Shown here: positions 1 to 5,747 of the stretch, piece after piece
Layout of the letters: each line of letters opens with the position of its first letter
Numbering within the stretch: the stretch's first letter is position 1
Assembly: GCA_015489255.1 (NCBI GenBank)
Contig: WGAD01000228.1
Span: 1-7,631, forward strand
Length of the DNA stretch: 7,631 nt
Source of the DNA: Anaerolineales bacterium
GTDB lineage: Bacteria > Chloroflexota > Anaerolineae > Anaerolineales > Villigracilaceae
Direction of reading: 5' to 3'
Notes under the pieces: generated by a model
What the model was told of the DNA's origin: nothing
The model's input: the letters and a program-made list of their open reading frames with translations, nothing else
Database searches by the model: none
Program-made: the position numbers and the translations under genes

Positions 1-6
1 CAACAT

Positions 7-14
7 TCTCTATA
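7..14. repeat. Left copy of target-site duplication (TCTCTATA)
   Basis: Eight bases immediately outside the left terminal inverted repeat of the palindromic element, identical to 166-173. The base before each copy is also T, so the shared string is nine bases long. An 8-9 bp duplication is typical of DDE transposase insertion. Confidence 0.65.
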
Positions 15-165
15 ACCTGAATTGCGGATAAGGAGGATGGGTGTCATGGCGAGGGCGCATCGCGCCCGAAGCCATCTCCCACATCGTCATACAGGGGATT
101 GCTTCGCTCCTTGCAGTCGCTCGCAATGACAAAACGGATCCCTGCTGCTAATCCGCAACTCGGGT
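15..165. mobile_element. Palindromic MITE-like element with terminal inverted repeats and target duplication
   Basis: A 151-bp non-coding element. Its left end (15-29, ACCTGAATTGCGGAT) and the reverse complement of its right end (151-165, ACCCGAGTTGCGGAT) match at 13 of 15 bases. It is flanked by the direct repeat TCTCTATA at 7-14 and 166-173; the match is 9 bases if the preceding T is counted. Inside, a second nested inverted pair reads GTCATGGCGAG (43-53) against GTCATTGCGAG (reverse complement of 120-130), and GAAGCCATC (68-76) against GAAGCAATC (reverse complement of 97-105). Most of the element can therefore fold on itself. The left arm also has a local hairpin, GGGCGC/GCGCCC (53-67). 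There is no transposase, so any movement would depend on an enzyme acting in trans. From memory, repeats of the GTCATTGCGAG...GAAGCAATC type are dispersed in several bacterial genomes. The parent transposon family cannot be named. Confidence 0.72.
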
Positions 166-173
166 TCTCTATA
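166..173. repeat. Right copy of target-site duplication (TCTCTATA)
   Basis: Eight bases immediately outside the right terminal inverted repeat, identical to 7-14. Removing the element plus one copy would restore a continuous pre-insertion sequence reading from 14 into 174. Confidence 0.65.
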
Positions 174-220
174 CGAAAAAAGACGACCTCTGCGATAAAA
201 CGTTACAAATTTGTTAAGTC

Positions 221-254
221 AAAAAAAGCGACCTGCCGCAACAGGTCGCTTTTT
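221..254 (-). terminator. Rho-independent terminator of the oxidoreductase operon (probably bidirectional)
   Basis: A perfect 13-bp stem pairs 223-235 with 242-254 around a six-base loop (236-241); its core is GCGACCTG/CAGGTCGC. Read on the minus strand, the core is followed by seven consecutive T (227 down to 221). It lies 16 bp after the oxidoreductase stop codon. The plus-strand side also ends in five T (250-254), so it could stop transcription arriving from the left as well. Confidence 0.88.
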
Positions 255-270
255 GGGGTTGTTGGCCCGT

Positions 271-2097
271 TCAGGCCAGGCCGAGTTCAGCCAGCTTCTC
301 CGGCGTGGGGTTGCCTTTGGCGTCCCAGCCGCGGGCGGCGTAGTATTCCGGCAGCATTTTGTCCAGCTCGGTCACCCGCCCTTTGGCCGGGCCATCGGGC
401 AGCGGTTCGTTCAACATGCGCGGCGGCAGGGTGTCGTCGTGGCCGCCGGTGCCCGCGCCGATCAGGAAGAGGCGCTCCAGGTTGTAAATGCGCTCGCCCG
501 CCTTCAGCATTTCTTCGGGGGTGTAGTCCGCGCCCGTCGTCAGTCGCATCAGTTCAGACAGCACAGTAGGGAAGATCATCTCTTCTTTGGTGAAGACATA
601 GCGCACGGCCAGGAAGACGCACAACCCGGCGGAGTCGATCAGCGCAAAAGCATCCTGGAAACGTTTGACCAGCGGTCCCTTGCCTTCGGCCTTGAGCGGA
701 TCGATCTTCACCGGCACGCCAAAGACTTCTTCGTAGGCCACGTCGCCTTCCATGTGCGAGGCGCCCTTGTTCGAGGTGGCGTACAGCAGCCCCATACCCT
801 GCGAACCGCGCGGGTCGTAACCGGGGAATTCCTGCTTGCGGGCGGTGACGGCGATCTCCGGGTGGCCGTATTTTTCGGCCATGCGGTAGCTGCCCATCGC
901 CAGCACGTCGCCGAAGCCCTCGCGGTAGGCCATCTTCTTGATCATCTCGATCATCGCATCGGCATCGCCGAAGCGCAAAGGCATGCCGATCTCTTCTTCG
1001 CTCAGGTAACCGCGCTCATACATCTCCATCGCCGCGGCAACCGTCATGCCCGCCGAGATGGTGTCCAGGCCGAGTTCGTTGCACCAGTAATTGGCCTTGG
1101 TCAGCGCCGCCAGGTCGTTCACCCCGCAAGCCGACCCCAGCGAAGCGATGGTCTCGTATTCTGGCCCTTCGCCCTTGCCCTTGTATTTGCCATCCGGGAT
1201 CTCAGTATCGCGCCCGCAGGCGATCGGGCAGCGGTAGCAGGGTTTGGGGCGCTTCAGGTAGGTTTCTTTCAGCCGGATGCCGTCGATTTCAGCGGCATCG
1301 GCAAACGTCCCTTGCTGCCAGTTGAAGGTCGGCAAGATGCCCAGGGTGTTGGTCACCTGGGGCACGTAGGCCGTGCCGTATTCGCGCAGGGAAGAACCGG
1401 CTTTCATATCGGCGCCGACCTGTTTGGACAGAGAAACGCTCAGCTGGCGCATCCCCTGGGCGTCGAACATCGGCGGGTTCTTGCGCCCCTGGACGACGAC
1501 CGCCTTCAGGTTTTTGCTGCCCATCACCGCCCCCACGCCCGATCGCGCCGCAGCGCGGTGTTTGTCGTTCATGATGGCGGCCATCAGGGCCAAATTTTCG
1601 CCCGCCGGGCCGATGCAGGCCACCTTGGCCTTCGGGTCAGTCTCTGCCAGCAGGGTGTCGGTGGTGGTGGGCACATCCTTGCCCCAGACGTGCGCGGCAG
1701 GACGCAGCTCCACATGGTCTTCGTGCACCCAAAGGTACACCGGCTCCGGCGCGCGGCCTTCGAAGATGAACATATCGAAGCCGGTGCGCTTCATCCAGGT
1801 GGGGAAATCGCCGCCGGAGTTGGAATGCGCCAGCGCGCCCGTCAGCGGCGACTTGGTGACCACCATGTAGCGGTTGCCGGTCGGCGCCGGCGTAGCGGTC
1901 AGCGGGCCGGTGGTGAAGATCAGCTTGTTCTCCGGCGAGAGCGGGTCCACCTGCGGATCGACCTCGTCGTACAAGTAGCGGATCGCCCAACCGCGCCCGC
2001 CCACATAGTCGCGTGCCAGTTTCTCCGGCACGCTTTCCACGCTGATCGCGCCGGTCGTCAAATTGACGCGCAAAATGCGCCCATGCCATCCATACAT
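271..2097 (-). CDS. aor: Aldehyde:ferredoxin oxidoreductase, tungsten-pterin family
   Basis: Predicted to oxidise an aldehyde to the carboxylic acid and pass electrons to ferredoxin at a tungsten (or molybdenum) bis-pterin centre in the cytoplasm. The 608-residue length matches the family (about 600). The N-terminal pterin-binding domain starts MYGWHGRILRVNL and has the GGRGWAIRYL and NKLIFTTGPLTATPAPTGNRY stretches. The [4Fe-4S] ligands are C287, C290 and C294 (CYRCPIAC) plus C493 (DSAGLCVF). E313 (GPEYE) and H448 (GASHMEGD) fall where I recall the active-site acid and histidine of the Pyrococcus furiosus enzyme. I chose ATG 2097 because GGAGGTG (2103-2109) sits just upstream; an in-frame extension to 2151 would overlap the preceding gene and adds no family sequence. 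It lies 50 bp after a MoaD-like gene and ends in a strong terminator. The substrate cannot be read from sequence. A formaldehyde- or glyceraldehyde-type paralogue is possible, but the length favours the broad-specificity AOR group. Confidence 0.93.
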   Translation of the reverse strand: MYGWHGRILRVNLTTGAISVESVPEKLARDYVGGRGWAIRYLYDEVDPQVDPLSPENKLIFTTGPLTATPAPTGNRYMVVTKSPLTGALAHSNSGGDFPTWMKRTGFDMFIFEGRAPEPVYLWVHEDHVELRPAAHVWGKDVPTTTDTLLAETDPKAKVACIGPAGENLALMAAIMNDKHRAAARSGVGAVMGSKNLKAVVVQGRKNPPMFDAQGMRQLSVSLSKQVGADMKAGSSLREYGTAYVPQVTNTLGILPTFNWQQGTFADAAEIDGIRLKETYLKRPKPCYRCPIACGRDTEIPDGKYKGKGEGPEYETIASLGSACGVNDLAALTKANYWCNELGLDTISAGMTVAAAMEMYERGYLSEEEIGMPLRFGDADAMIEMIKKMAYREGFGDVLAMGSYRMAEKYGHPEIAVTARKQEFPGYDPRGSQGMGLLYATSNKGASHMEGDVAYEEVFGVPVKIDPLKAEGKGPLVKRFQDAFALIDSAGLCVFLAVRYVFTKEEMIFPTVLSELMRLTTGADYTPEEMLKAGERIYNLERLFLIGAGTGGHDDTLPPRMLNEPLPDGPAKGRVTELDKMLPEYYAARGWDAKGNPTPEKLAELGLA

Positions 2098-2102
2098 TGG
2101 AA

Positions 2103-2109
2103 CACCTCC
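2103..2109 (-). promoter_or_regulatory. Shine-Dalgarno site fixing the oxidoreductase start
   Basis: The minus-strand sequence GGAGGTG is followed by TTCCA and then the ATG at 2097. This near-consensus ribosome binding site decides for the 608-residue start over the upstream in-frame ATG at 2151. It begins only two bases after the U-tract of the preceding hairpin. Confidence 0.85.
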
Positions 2110-2111
2110 CG

Positions 2112-2142
2112 AAAAAATAAAGGCAGGGGCCGATGCCCTGCC
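2112..2142 (-). terminator. Intercistronic terminator- or attenuator-like hairpin between moaD-like gene and aor
   Basis: On the minus strand, GGCAGGG (2142-2136) pairs with CCCTGCC (2128-2122). Extending to GGCAGGGC/GCCCTGCC is possible if one base (2129) is bulged, which leaves a four-base loop. It is followed directly by TTTATTTTTT (2121-2112). This has the layout of an intrinsic terminator, placed after the carrier gene stop and just before the oxidoreductase ribosome binding site. It may act as a partial terminator that lowers aor relative to the upstream gene, as a regulated attenuator, or as a 3'-end stabiliser. Confidence 0.62.
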
Positions 2143-2147
2143 AGGTT

Positions 2148-2387
2148 TCAACCGCCAGCCACCGCGGAAAACGCCGCCACTTCGTCGCCCTCTTGCAAGG
2201 CCGTGTCCAAAGGCACGGTCAAACCGTTGACCACGATCACGCTGGTATCGTCCAGGGGAACGCCGAAAGGCTGCAACGCTTCTGCCACTGTTGTGCCTGC
2301 CGGTACTTCAACTTCAACGGTATTGCCTCGCGTCCCCGGCGGCAACAATTGACGATAGGTGGCAATCAACTTGACGCGGATTTTCAT
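2148..2387 (-). CDS. MoaD/ThiS-family sulfur carrier protein
   Basis: A 79-residue ubiquitin-like (beta-grasp) protein. MoaD-type carriers are adenylated and thiocarboxylated at a C-terminal Gly-Gly and donate sulfur to form the dithiolene of molybdopterin. Seen here: the opening strand MKIRVKLIATYRQLLPPG, a hydrophobic middle with the family-typical VVNG (52-55), the closing LQEGDEVAAFSAVAGG, and Gly78-Gly79 directly before the stop. The length is normal. The adjacent oxidoreductase needs a pterin-dithiolene cofactor, which favours MoaD over ThiS, but a dedicated tungsten-cofactor paralogue or another sulfur-transfer role is possible. The start ATG lies only 9 bp after the membrane-protein stop and lacks a clear Shine-Dalgarno site. 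An extended -10 motif just upstream suggests an additional leaderless transcript. Confidence 0.85.
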   Translation of the reverse strand: MKIRVKLIATYRQLLPPGTRGNTVEVEVPAGTTVAEALQPFGVPLDDTSVIVVNGLTVPLDTALQEGDEVAAFSAVAGG

Positions 2388-2393
2388 GGCCCG

Positions 2394-2399
2394 ATTTTA
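2394..2399 (-). promoter_or_regulatory. Candidate extended -10 element for a leaderless moaD-like transcript
   Basis: The minus strand reads TGT-TAAAAT, an extended -10 (TGn plus hexamer), with six bases before the ATG at 2387. Transcription would then start at or next to the start codon. No good -35 is visible at the usual spacing. The motif overlaps the stop codon of the preceding gene (2397-2399), so it could be fortuitous. Confidence 0.35.
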
Positions 2400-3050
2400 A
2401 CACAAGAGTGATGAGAACGACACCAAAATCCAGCGGTAGATCGTATTTCCATACACCGCCCACTGGACGAGGAGCGCCAACAGCGCTGCGGCGCACCACC
2501 CCCAGCCGGCCGCCGGCCTGGACGCCGAAAAGCGGTCGGCGGTCAGCAGCCAGGCCAGATAGGGGAACAGGCCATAGACCACCGCCACCAGCAAGGCGTA
2601 GGGGATGCCGGTCAGCGGCTGCGTCAGCGCCCGCAACAACACGCCGCCGACCTCCTCGGTGGCGATGCCAAACACCCCGCTGACCCAAAACACCTGCCAG
2701 CCGGTGAAGGCCGCCCGCCCCAGCAGCCACCACCAGACCGCCATCAGCAGGCCGTAGTAGAACACGCCCATCAGCAAGTCGCGGGCCGGGTCGGGGTGCA
2801 GCAGGATGCGCTCGGCAGGCGGCACGTCCAGGTTGTTCCACACGGCCAGGGCTTCGATCAACATCCCAAACGCCACCCCGCTGAGCCAAAACCCGCTCGT
2901 GCCGGGCAGCCGCGCCAGGGCGGCGCGCAGCGGTTCGCGCAGCAAGACCACCGCCAGCCAGAGGGGGAAAATGAGCAACATCGGGTCGTCGCCCGCCAGC
3001 GCCAGCCCAACCAGCGCGCCCGTCAGCGCCCACAGCGCCGCGCGTTTCAC
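2397..3050 (-). CDS. Multi-pass membrane protein of unknown function
   Basis: I do not recognise the family. The 217-residue product is very hydrophobic, with about seven candidate membrane segments (roughly residues 4-20, 24-37, 54-71, 92-110, 118-140, 148-170 and 185-209). Two segments carry a similar motif: [13 protein letters not shown] (54-66) and [13 protein letters not shown] (121-133), aligned with a one-residue gap. This suggests an internal duplication with a conserved buried Glu. I chose the GTG at 3050 because it overlaps the TGA of the upstream exporter (GTGA), a common translational-coupling arrangement. An in-frame GTG at 3077 would add nine residues (MARADRCKR) and has no better ribosome site. 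Coupling to the exporter suggests an accessory or co-regulated membrane role, but that is inference. Confidence 0.7.
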   Translation of the reverse strand: MKRAALWALTGALVGLALAGDDPMLLIFPLWLAVVLLREPLRAALARLPGTSGFWLSGVAFGMLIEALAVWNNLDVPPAERILLHPDPARDLLMGVFYYGLLMAVWWWLLGRAAFTGWQVFWVSGVFGIATEEVGGVLLRALTQPLTGIPYALLVAVVYGLFPYLAWLLTADRFSASRPAAGWGWCAAALLALLVQWAVYGNTIYRWILVSFSSLLC

Positions 3051-4828
3051 CCTTTTGCACCGGTCTGCACGCGCCACAAACGGGCGTAAATCCCATCCTG
3101 CGCCAGCAAGTCTTCATGCCGACCGGCCTCGGCCAGCCGACCGGCTTCGAGCACGAAGATGCGGTTGGCGTTGCGCACCGTAGAAAGCCGGTGGGCGATG
3201 ATGATCGTCGTCCGCCCTACGGCGATCTTTTCCAGCGACCGCTGAATCAGGGCTTCGGTTTCGTTATCCACCGCCGATGTGGCCTCATCGAGGATCAGCA
3301 CGGGCGGATCTTTGAGCACCGCCCGCGCGATGGAGATGCGCTGCCGCTGCCCGCCGGAGAGCTTCTGCCCGCGCTCGCCGACGATGGTATCGTACCCTTG
3401 CGGCAGCGACATGATGAAATCGTGCGCCTCGGCGATCTTCGCCGCCGCAACGATTTGTTCATCGGTAGCTGCAAACGTGCCGTAGGCGATGTTTTCCCGC
3501 ACCGTGCCGTGAAAAAGGTACACATCCTGGCTGACAAACCCAATCGCCCGCCGCAGATCGCGCAACTGCAAATCACGCAAATCCACCCCGTCTAGCAAGA
3601 TGCGCCCGCTTTCTACATCGTAAAGGCGCAGCAACAATTTGACCAGCGTGCTCTTGCCGGCGCCCGTTGCGCCAACGATTCCAACCGTCTCCCCGGCCGG
3701 AATGTCCAGCGTCAGGTGACGGATGACAGGCCGGTCTTCGCCACCGCGATAGGTGAAGGTCACGTCTTCCAGCGTAATTTCGCCGCGCACCTGCGCCGCA
3801 TCCAGCGGCACCTTGCCGTCGGGCAGGCGGGCGTCCGTATCCAGCAGGGCAAAAATGCGGGCTGCCGAAGCCATCGAACGCTGGTAAAGGTCCAGCGTCT
3901 CACCCAGGCGCGTGAGCGGCCACAACAACCGCTGCGTAATGAACACCAGCACGCTATACGTCCCAACGGCCAGTTGCCCGGCCAGGGCCATCTTGCCGCC
4001 AAAAACCAGGATGGCGATGAAGCCAACCATGATGACCATGCGAATCAAGGGCACAAAGGCGGAACTGTAAGCAATGGCTCGCTCGTTGGCGCGCCGATAA
4101 CGCTCGCTGGCCGCGGCCACCCGCTGTAATTCGTAAGCCTCCGCCGTAAACGATTTCACCGTAGCGATGCCCCCCAAATTGTTCGCTAGCTGGCTGTTCA
4201 AGGCGCTGACCTCCTCGCGCACAGCCGCGTAGAGCGGCGTCAGCAAAGCCTGAAAACGCAGCGACCCCCAAACGATCAGCGGCATGGGCAGCAACGCCAT
4301 CCAGGCGACCTGCGGCGCGGTGTACAAGAAGATGCCGCCGATCACCACCACCGTGGTCAGCAGTTGCAGGATATCGGTCACCCCGCTGTTGAGAAAACGT
4401 TCCAACTGGTTGATGTCGTTGTTCAGCACGGCCATCAGCCCGCCGGACGTGCGGTCTTCGAAATACGTCATGCCCAGGCGTTGAACGTGGTCCCAGGCAT
4501 CCAGGCGCAGCTCGTGCTGGATCGTCTGCGCCAGGTTGCGCCAGGCCACCTGATAGAGGTATTGAAAAGCCGATTCCAGCGCCCAGATGACCACCGTCGC
4601 CCCGGCCAGCGCCAGTAATTGATCGGCAGGATCGCGGACCCCCAGGCGGCCAACCCACGAAGCCTCTCCCTGGACGACCACATCCACCGCTGCGCCGATC
4701 AACAACGGCGGGGCCAAGTCAAAGATTTTGTTCAACACAGAATACAGCGAGGCCAGCACCACCGCCCGCCGGTGTGGACGCGCGTAACGCCACAAACGTT
4801 GCAGAGGATGCAAAGATGAATTAGACAT
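3047..4828 (-). CDS. ABC exporter: fused membrane and ATPase domains (MsbA/MDR-like half-transporter)
   Basis: A 593-residue half-transporter that would homodimerise or heterodimerise to export a lipid, drug or peptide using ATP. The N-terminal type I exporter membrane domain (about residues 15-320) has the usual intracellular-loop sequence [21 protein letters not shown] (118-138). The ATPase domain (about 349-593) is complete: Walker [10 protein letters not shown] (386-394), Q-loop Gln434 (FVSQD), signature LSGGQ (490-494), Walker B VLILDE with catalytic Glu515, D-loop SAVD and switch His546 (IIIAHRLST). No catalytic residue is missing. I chose ATG 4828 ([13 protein letters not shown]) over the upstream in-frame ATG at 4984 because the extension would run through the divergent thioesterase gene and reads as antisense. 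A -10-like CATAAT lies six bases upstream. It is the first gene of the minus-strand cluster. The substrate is unknown. Confidence 0.93.
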   Translation of the reverse strand: MSNSSLHPLQRLWRYARPHRRAVVLASLYSVLNKIFDLAPPLLIGAAVDVVVQGEASWVGRLGVRDPADQLLALAGATVVIWALESAFQYLYQVAWRNLAQTIQHELRLDAWDHVQRLGMTYFEDRTSGGLMAVLNNDINQLERFLNSGVTDILQLLTTVVVIGGIFLYTAPQVAWMALLPMPLIVWGSLRFQALLTPLYAAVREEVSALNSQLANNLGGIATVKSFTAEAYELQRVAAASERYRRANERAIAYSSAFVPLIRMVIMVGFIAILVFGGKMALAGQLAVGTYSVLVFITQRLLWPLTRLGETLDLYQRSMASAARIFALLDTDARLPDGKVPLDAAQVRGEITLEDVTFTYRGGEDRPVIRHLTLDIPAGETVGIVGATGAGKSTLVKLLLRLYDVESGRILLDGVDLRDLQLRDLRRAIGFVSQDVYLFHGTVRENIAYGTFAATDEQIVAAAKIAEAHDFIMSLPQGYDTIVGERGQKLSGGQRQRISIARAVLKDPPVLILDEATSAVDNETEALIQRSLEKIAVGRTTIIIAHRLSTVRNANRIFVLEAGRLAEAGRHEDLLAQDGIYARLWRVQTGAKG

Positions 4829-4834
4829 ACGTCT

Positions 4835-4840
4835 ATTATG
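4835..4840 (-). promoter_or_regulatory. Candidate extended -10 for the ABC exporter (leaderless)
   Basis: The minus strand reads TGG-CATAAT followed by six bases (AGACGT) and the ATG at 4828. No Shine-Dalgarno sequence is present. The spacing would put the transcription start at the A of the start codon. The -35 region would fall on the facing promoter and is weak. Confidence 0.5.
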
Positions 4841-4858
4841 CCACAAGGCAGGATTCGT

Positions 4859-4864
4859 TATAAT
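4859..4864 (+). promoter_or_regulatory. Consensus -10 (TATAAT) for the thioesterase-archease-rtcB genes (leaderless)
   Basis: A perfect TATAAT lies seven bases before the ATG at 4872. It overlaps the alternative ATG at 4863, which argues against that start. No Shine-Dalgarno sequence precedes 4872, so a leaderless transcript beginning at the start codon is the simplest reading. No good -35 is visible. Confidence 0.55.
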
Positions 4865-4871
4865 GAAGTCC

Positions 4872-5315
4872 ATGAACCAACAAGACCTGACCCCCATTCC
4901 CGAACACGGTGATTGCCTGGTTTGCGGCAGCAGCAACCCGCACGGCATGGGCCTCACCTGGCTGGCCGCTCCCGATGGCACCATCTACGCCTATTTTACG
5001 CTGGACAAAAAAGCCCAAGGGCCAGAAAACCACGTCCACGGCGGCGCATCTGCCGCCATCCTGGATGAAGGCATCGGCGTCGCTATCTGGCGCGCTGGCT
5101 ACAACGTGGCCGTCGTACAGCTCAACATCACCTACCGCCAGGCCCTCCCCCTGCACACTCCGCTGACCCTGCAAGCCCGCCTCGAACGGAAAGAAGGGCG
5201 CAAGCTCTATGGCAGCGGAGAAATTCTGCTCCCGGATGGACAAGCGGCCGTCCTGGCACAAGGGATCTATGTGGAAGCGCCGCAATTGTTCACCAAAAAC
5301 CGCTATCGGGGGTAA
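4872..5315 (+). CDS. PaaI-like hotdog-fold thioesterase
   Basis: A 147-residue hotdog-fold protein, probably hydrolysing an acyl-CoA thioester in the cytoplasm. The N-terminus carries [14 protein letters not shown] (15-28), a stretch I associate with the THEM4/PaaI branch. The core motif is [16 protein letters not shown] (54-69), with the family HGG and Asp65; the HGG-x6-D spacing is typical of PaaI-type active sites. The remaining strands ([16 protein letters not shown], 85-100; [20 protein letters not shown], 114-133) fit one complete hotdog domain. I prefer ATG 4872 to the in-frame ATG at 4863, because the latter lies inside the TATAAT box. It is followed three bases later by archease and is probably co-transcribed, although no biochemical link with RNA ligation is evident. 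The substrate is unknown. Confidence 0.87.
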   Translation: MNQQDLTPIPEHGDCLVCGSSNPHGMGLTWLAAPDGTIYAYFTLDKKAQGPENHVHGGASAAILDEGIGVAIWRAGYNVAVVQLNITYRQALPLHTPLTLQARLERKEGRKLYGSGEILLPDGQAAVLAQGIYVEAPQLFTKNRYRG

Positions 5316-5318
5316 ACC

Positions 5319-5720
5319 ATGCCCTGGGAAGAGATCCCGCACACCGCAGATTGGGCCATTCGCGTGTGGGCGCACGACCTGCCGACGCTCTTCCGCGACG
5401 CCCTGAGCGGTATGTACGCCCTTTGCCGGGCGCGGCCCGCCGCGGCGGGCCTGGACGCGGCTCCCGTCCTCCTGCAGCTGGCCGCCGTGGACACCGAAAG
5501 CCTGCTGGTAGCCTTCCTCAGCGAAGCGCTCTTCCACCTGGAAGATGGCCGCCTGCTGGAGGTGGTCTCCCTGTCCATCACCGCCGACCGCCTGGAGGCA
5601 TCCGTCCGCCGCCTTCCGCTGGCTCACGCCGAAAAAGAGATCAAGGCCGTCACTTATCACGGCCTGTCGGTCCGACGCATCCCCGAGGGCGTAGAAGCTA
5701 TGCTGGTTTTTGACGTATGA
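5319..5720 (+). CDS. Archease, activator of the RtcB RNA ligase
   Basis: A 133-residue archease. Proteins of this family stimulate RtcB by promoting its guanylylation and can broaden its nucleotide use. Seen here: the N-terminal signature PHTADWAIRVWAHD (7-20), the central DTESLLVAFLSEALFHLED (58-76), the basic-hydrophobic EIKAVTYHGLSV (107-118) and the terminal FDV (131-133). Asp11 and Asp132 are the acidic residues at the two ends, where the family's metal-binding acids are expected. The length is near the family norm. It starts three bases after the thioesterase stop, with GGGGG (5308-5312) as a plausible ribosome site, and lies 27 bp before rtcB. Archease and rtcB are often neighbours, which strengthens both calls. 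Confidence 0.95.
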   Translation: MPWEEIPHTADWAIRVWAHDLPTLFRDALSGMYALCRARPAAAGLDAAPVLLQLAAVDTESLLVAFLSEALFHLEDGRLLEVVSLSITADRLEASVRRLPLAHAEKEIKAVTYHGLSVRRIPEGVEAMLVFDV

Positions 5721-5734
5721 CCAGAACAACGAAA

Positions 5735-5741
5735 AAAGGAG
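5735..5741 (+). promoter_or_regulatory. Shine-Dalgarno site of rtcB
   Basis: AAAGGAG is followed by six bases and the ATG at 5748. It supports this start and shows that this gene, unlike the candidate leaderless ones, uses conventional initiation. Confidence 0.75.
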
Positions 5742-5747
5742 CCGCCC

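Noticed and set aside
37..129. A 30-codon frame preceded by an AGGAGG-like sequence
   Set aside because: It lies wholly inside the palindromic MITE-like element, and the AGGAGG has no proper spacing before its ATG.
1..270. Search for a tRNA or small RNA gene in the left non-coding stretch
   Set aside because: The palindromes are explained by the inserted element and the terminator. No cloverleaf, TTC-arm motif or dedicated promoter was seen.
2098..2147. Molybdenum/tungsten cofactor riboswitch before the oxidoreductase
   Set aside because: Fifty bases holding one hairpin are too short for the known Moco aptamer, and no further paired elements are present.
2098..2151. Upstream in-frame start extending the oxidoreductase by 18 residues
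   Set aside because: The extension overlaps the end of the sulfur-carrier gene, translates across the hairpin and U-tract, and lacks family similarity. A strong Shine-Dalgarno site serves the ATG at 2097.
211..2352. A 713-codon plus-strand open frame
   Set aside because: It is antisense to the oxidoreductase and sulfur-carrier genes, which have clear family motifs. Its His/Arg/Gly-rich product is typical of a high-GC shadow frame.
2314..3117. A 267-codon minus-strand frame overlapping the membrane protein
   Set aside because: It runs in another frame through the membrane-protein gene and both neighbours, with a Gly/Arg/Ala-rich low-complexity product.
4829..4984. Upstream in-frame start extending the ABC exporter by 52 residues
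   Set aside because: The extra residues are antisense to the thioesterase gene and promoter, and do not resemble an exporter N-terminus.
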